NCBI RefSeq assembly: GCF_002080455.1
Contig: NZ_CP020555.1
Coordinates: 372,001-436,000, forward strand
Reading direction: 5' to 3'
Length of the DNA stretch: 64,000 bases
Source: Streptomyces sp. Sge12
GTDB taxonomy: Bacteria; Actinomycetota; Actinomycetes; Streptomycetales; Streptomycetaceae
Positions 63,321-64,000 of the stretch are shown piece after piece. Under the pieces are notes generated by a model that saw only the letters and a list, made by a program, of their open reading frames with translations, was not told the origin of the DNA and did not search any database. Within the stretch, counting starts at the first letter, position 1; each line of letters opens with the position of its first letter. Made by a program: the position numbers and the translations under genes.

Positions 63321-63854
63321 TCAGGCCTCGTACTCGGTGAGGTCGATGCCGTGGATCCGCACGGAGGTCCCGTAGCGGGGGTCGGTGGTGTCGCGTTCCA
63401 TCACCATGCCCAGTTTGCGGATCACGTTCTCGGAATCGGTGTTGCTCATCCGGTTGACCGCGACGACCCGGTCCAGGCCGCGGTCCTGGAGCGCGAACTC
63501 CAAGGTGGCGTGGGCGGCCTCGGAGGCGTAGCCCTGGCCCCAGTACTGGCGGCCGAGCCGCCAGCTGATCTGTACGTCCGCCCTGGCGTCCGGCAGGTTC
63601 TCGAGGACCGAGAGGCCGACGGCACCGATGAGCTCGCCGGAGCCGAGGAGCTCGACGGCGAAGATCCCGAAGCCCTCGTCGTCCCACTCCTCGTCCCAGC
63701 GCTCGATCTCCTCGGCCGTCTCGTCCAGGTCGAGGGTGGAGCCCTCGCCGATCCAGCGCATCACCTCCGGGTCGGCGTTGATCTCCGACAGGGGGACGAG
63801 GTCGTCGTCGGTCCAGAGGCGGAGGAGGAGTCGGGGGGTACGGATCTCGGTCAT
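63321..63854 (-). CDS. GNAT acetyltransferase (RimJ/RimL type)
   Basis: 177 residues. The family N-terminus TEIRTPRLLLRLWTDDDL, the acetyl-CoA loop GRQYWGQGYASEAAHATLEFA and NTDSENVIRKLGM are all clear. Members acetylate protein N-termini or small amines. The start is the ATG at 63854; one three codons upstream is possible. Confidence 0.9.
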   Translation of the reverse strand: MTEIRTPRLLLRLWTDDDLVPLSEINADPEVMRWIGEGSTLDLDETAEEIERWDEEWDDEGFGIFAVELLGSGELIGAVGLSVLENLPDARADVQISWRLGRQYWGQGYASEAAHATLEFALQDRGLDRVVAVNRMSNTDSENVIRKLGMVMERDTTDPRYGTSVRIHGIDLTEYEA

Positions 63855-63988
63855 GCCCCACATCCTGCCGAATCTCCGCCGACCAGCGGTAATCGGCCGT
63901 TGCGGTGGTGTTGCGGGTTCGTGGCGGGCACCGCGGGAAGGTTCCCCCGGCTCGCCCCGGACCTCTACGGTCCGTGGCAACCGCGACC

Positions 63989-63994
63989 AAGGAG
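63989..63994 (+). promoter_or_regulatory. Ribosome-binding site of a gene beyond the window
   Basis: AAGGAG, six bases before the right edge, on the plus strand and divergent from the acetyltransferase gene; the start codon lies just outside. Confidence 0.5.
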
Positions 63995-64000
63995 TGCTCC

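Overview
The window is very GC-rich actinobacterial DNA and almost certainly from a Streptomyces-type chromosome. The evidence is strong third-position G/C bias, frequent GTG and TTG starts, a rodlin gene, an srsABC-like phenolic-lipid operon, MmyB-type helix-turn-helix regulators and many small lipoproteins. It reads as an accessory or arm-like region: short operons, many single genes, several decayed fragments, and no ribosomal or core replication genes. No rRNA, tRNA, CRISPR array or intact insertion sequence was seen.

Layout. 1-5.5 kb: the end of a streptomycin-kinase-like gene, a LysR regulator, and divergent from it an exported two-protease fusion (M4 thermolysin-like plus M28 aminopeptidase). 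5.5-9 kb: a serine-hydrolase gene broken by an in-frame TAA, a degenerate receiver-domain protein and a DUF4360 secreted protein. 8.5-10.8 kb: a complete cyanate-detoxification locus, cynR divergent from cynT-cynS. 10.8-16.8 kb: a tryptophan-dioxygenase-like protein, a rodlin, a methyltransferase, an acyl-CoA-synthetase-like enzyme and small enzymes. 17-21.6 kb: a secreted Ig-like protein flanked by remnants of regulators and of a signal peptidase, an alpha/beta hydrolase with a divergent regulator, and an inverted-repeat element. 21.6-34 kb: hydrolases, PhzF, an acyltransferase, a D,D-carboxypeptidase with a ~600-residue repeat extension, a VWA gene pair and a lipoprotein metallopeptidase. 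34-42.8 kb: an FAD monooxygenase, ohr/ohrR, a PHP protein, and a type III PKS operon with a divergent UbiA prenyltransferase. 42.9-46.6 kb: an esterase, a lipoprotein with six 36-nt repeats, and MOSC and HAD-like proteins.

47.0-60.1 kb is the most striking part: five minus-strand genes in tight order, DUF4132 protein, an unrecognised 1,642-residue protein, a MoxR-type AAA+ ATPase, a DUF5682-VWA fusion and a SWIM zinc-finger protein. Three of the four junctions are 4-nt start/stop overlaps. MoxR + VWA + large partner proteins resembles the MoxR-vWA 'ternary' systems proposed as regulated biological-conflict modules, but the function of this version is unknown. 60.3-64 kb: an HNH lipoprotein, a beta-propeller/ankyrin pair and an acetyltransferase.

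All functions are inferred by reading motifs. Starts were chosen from ribosome-binding sites, overlaps and signal peptides. No database search could be run.
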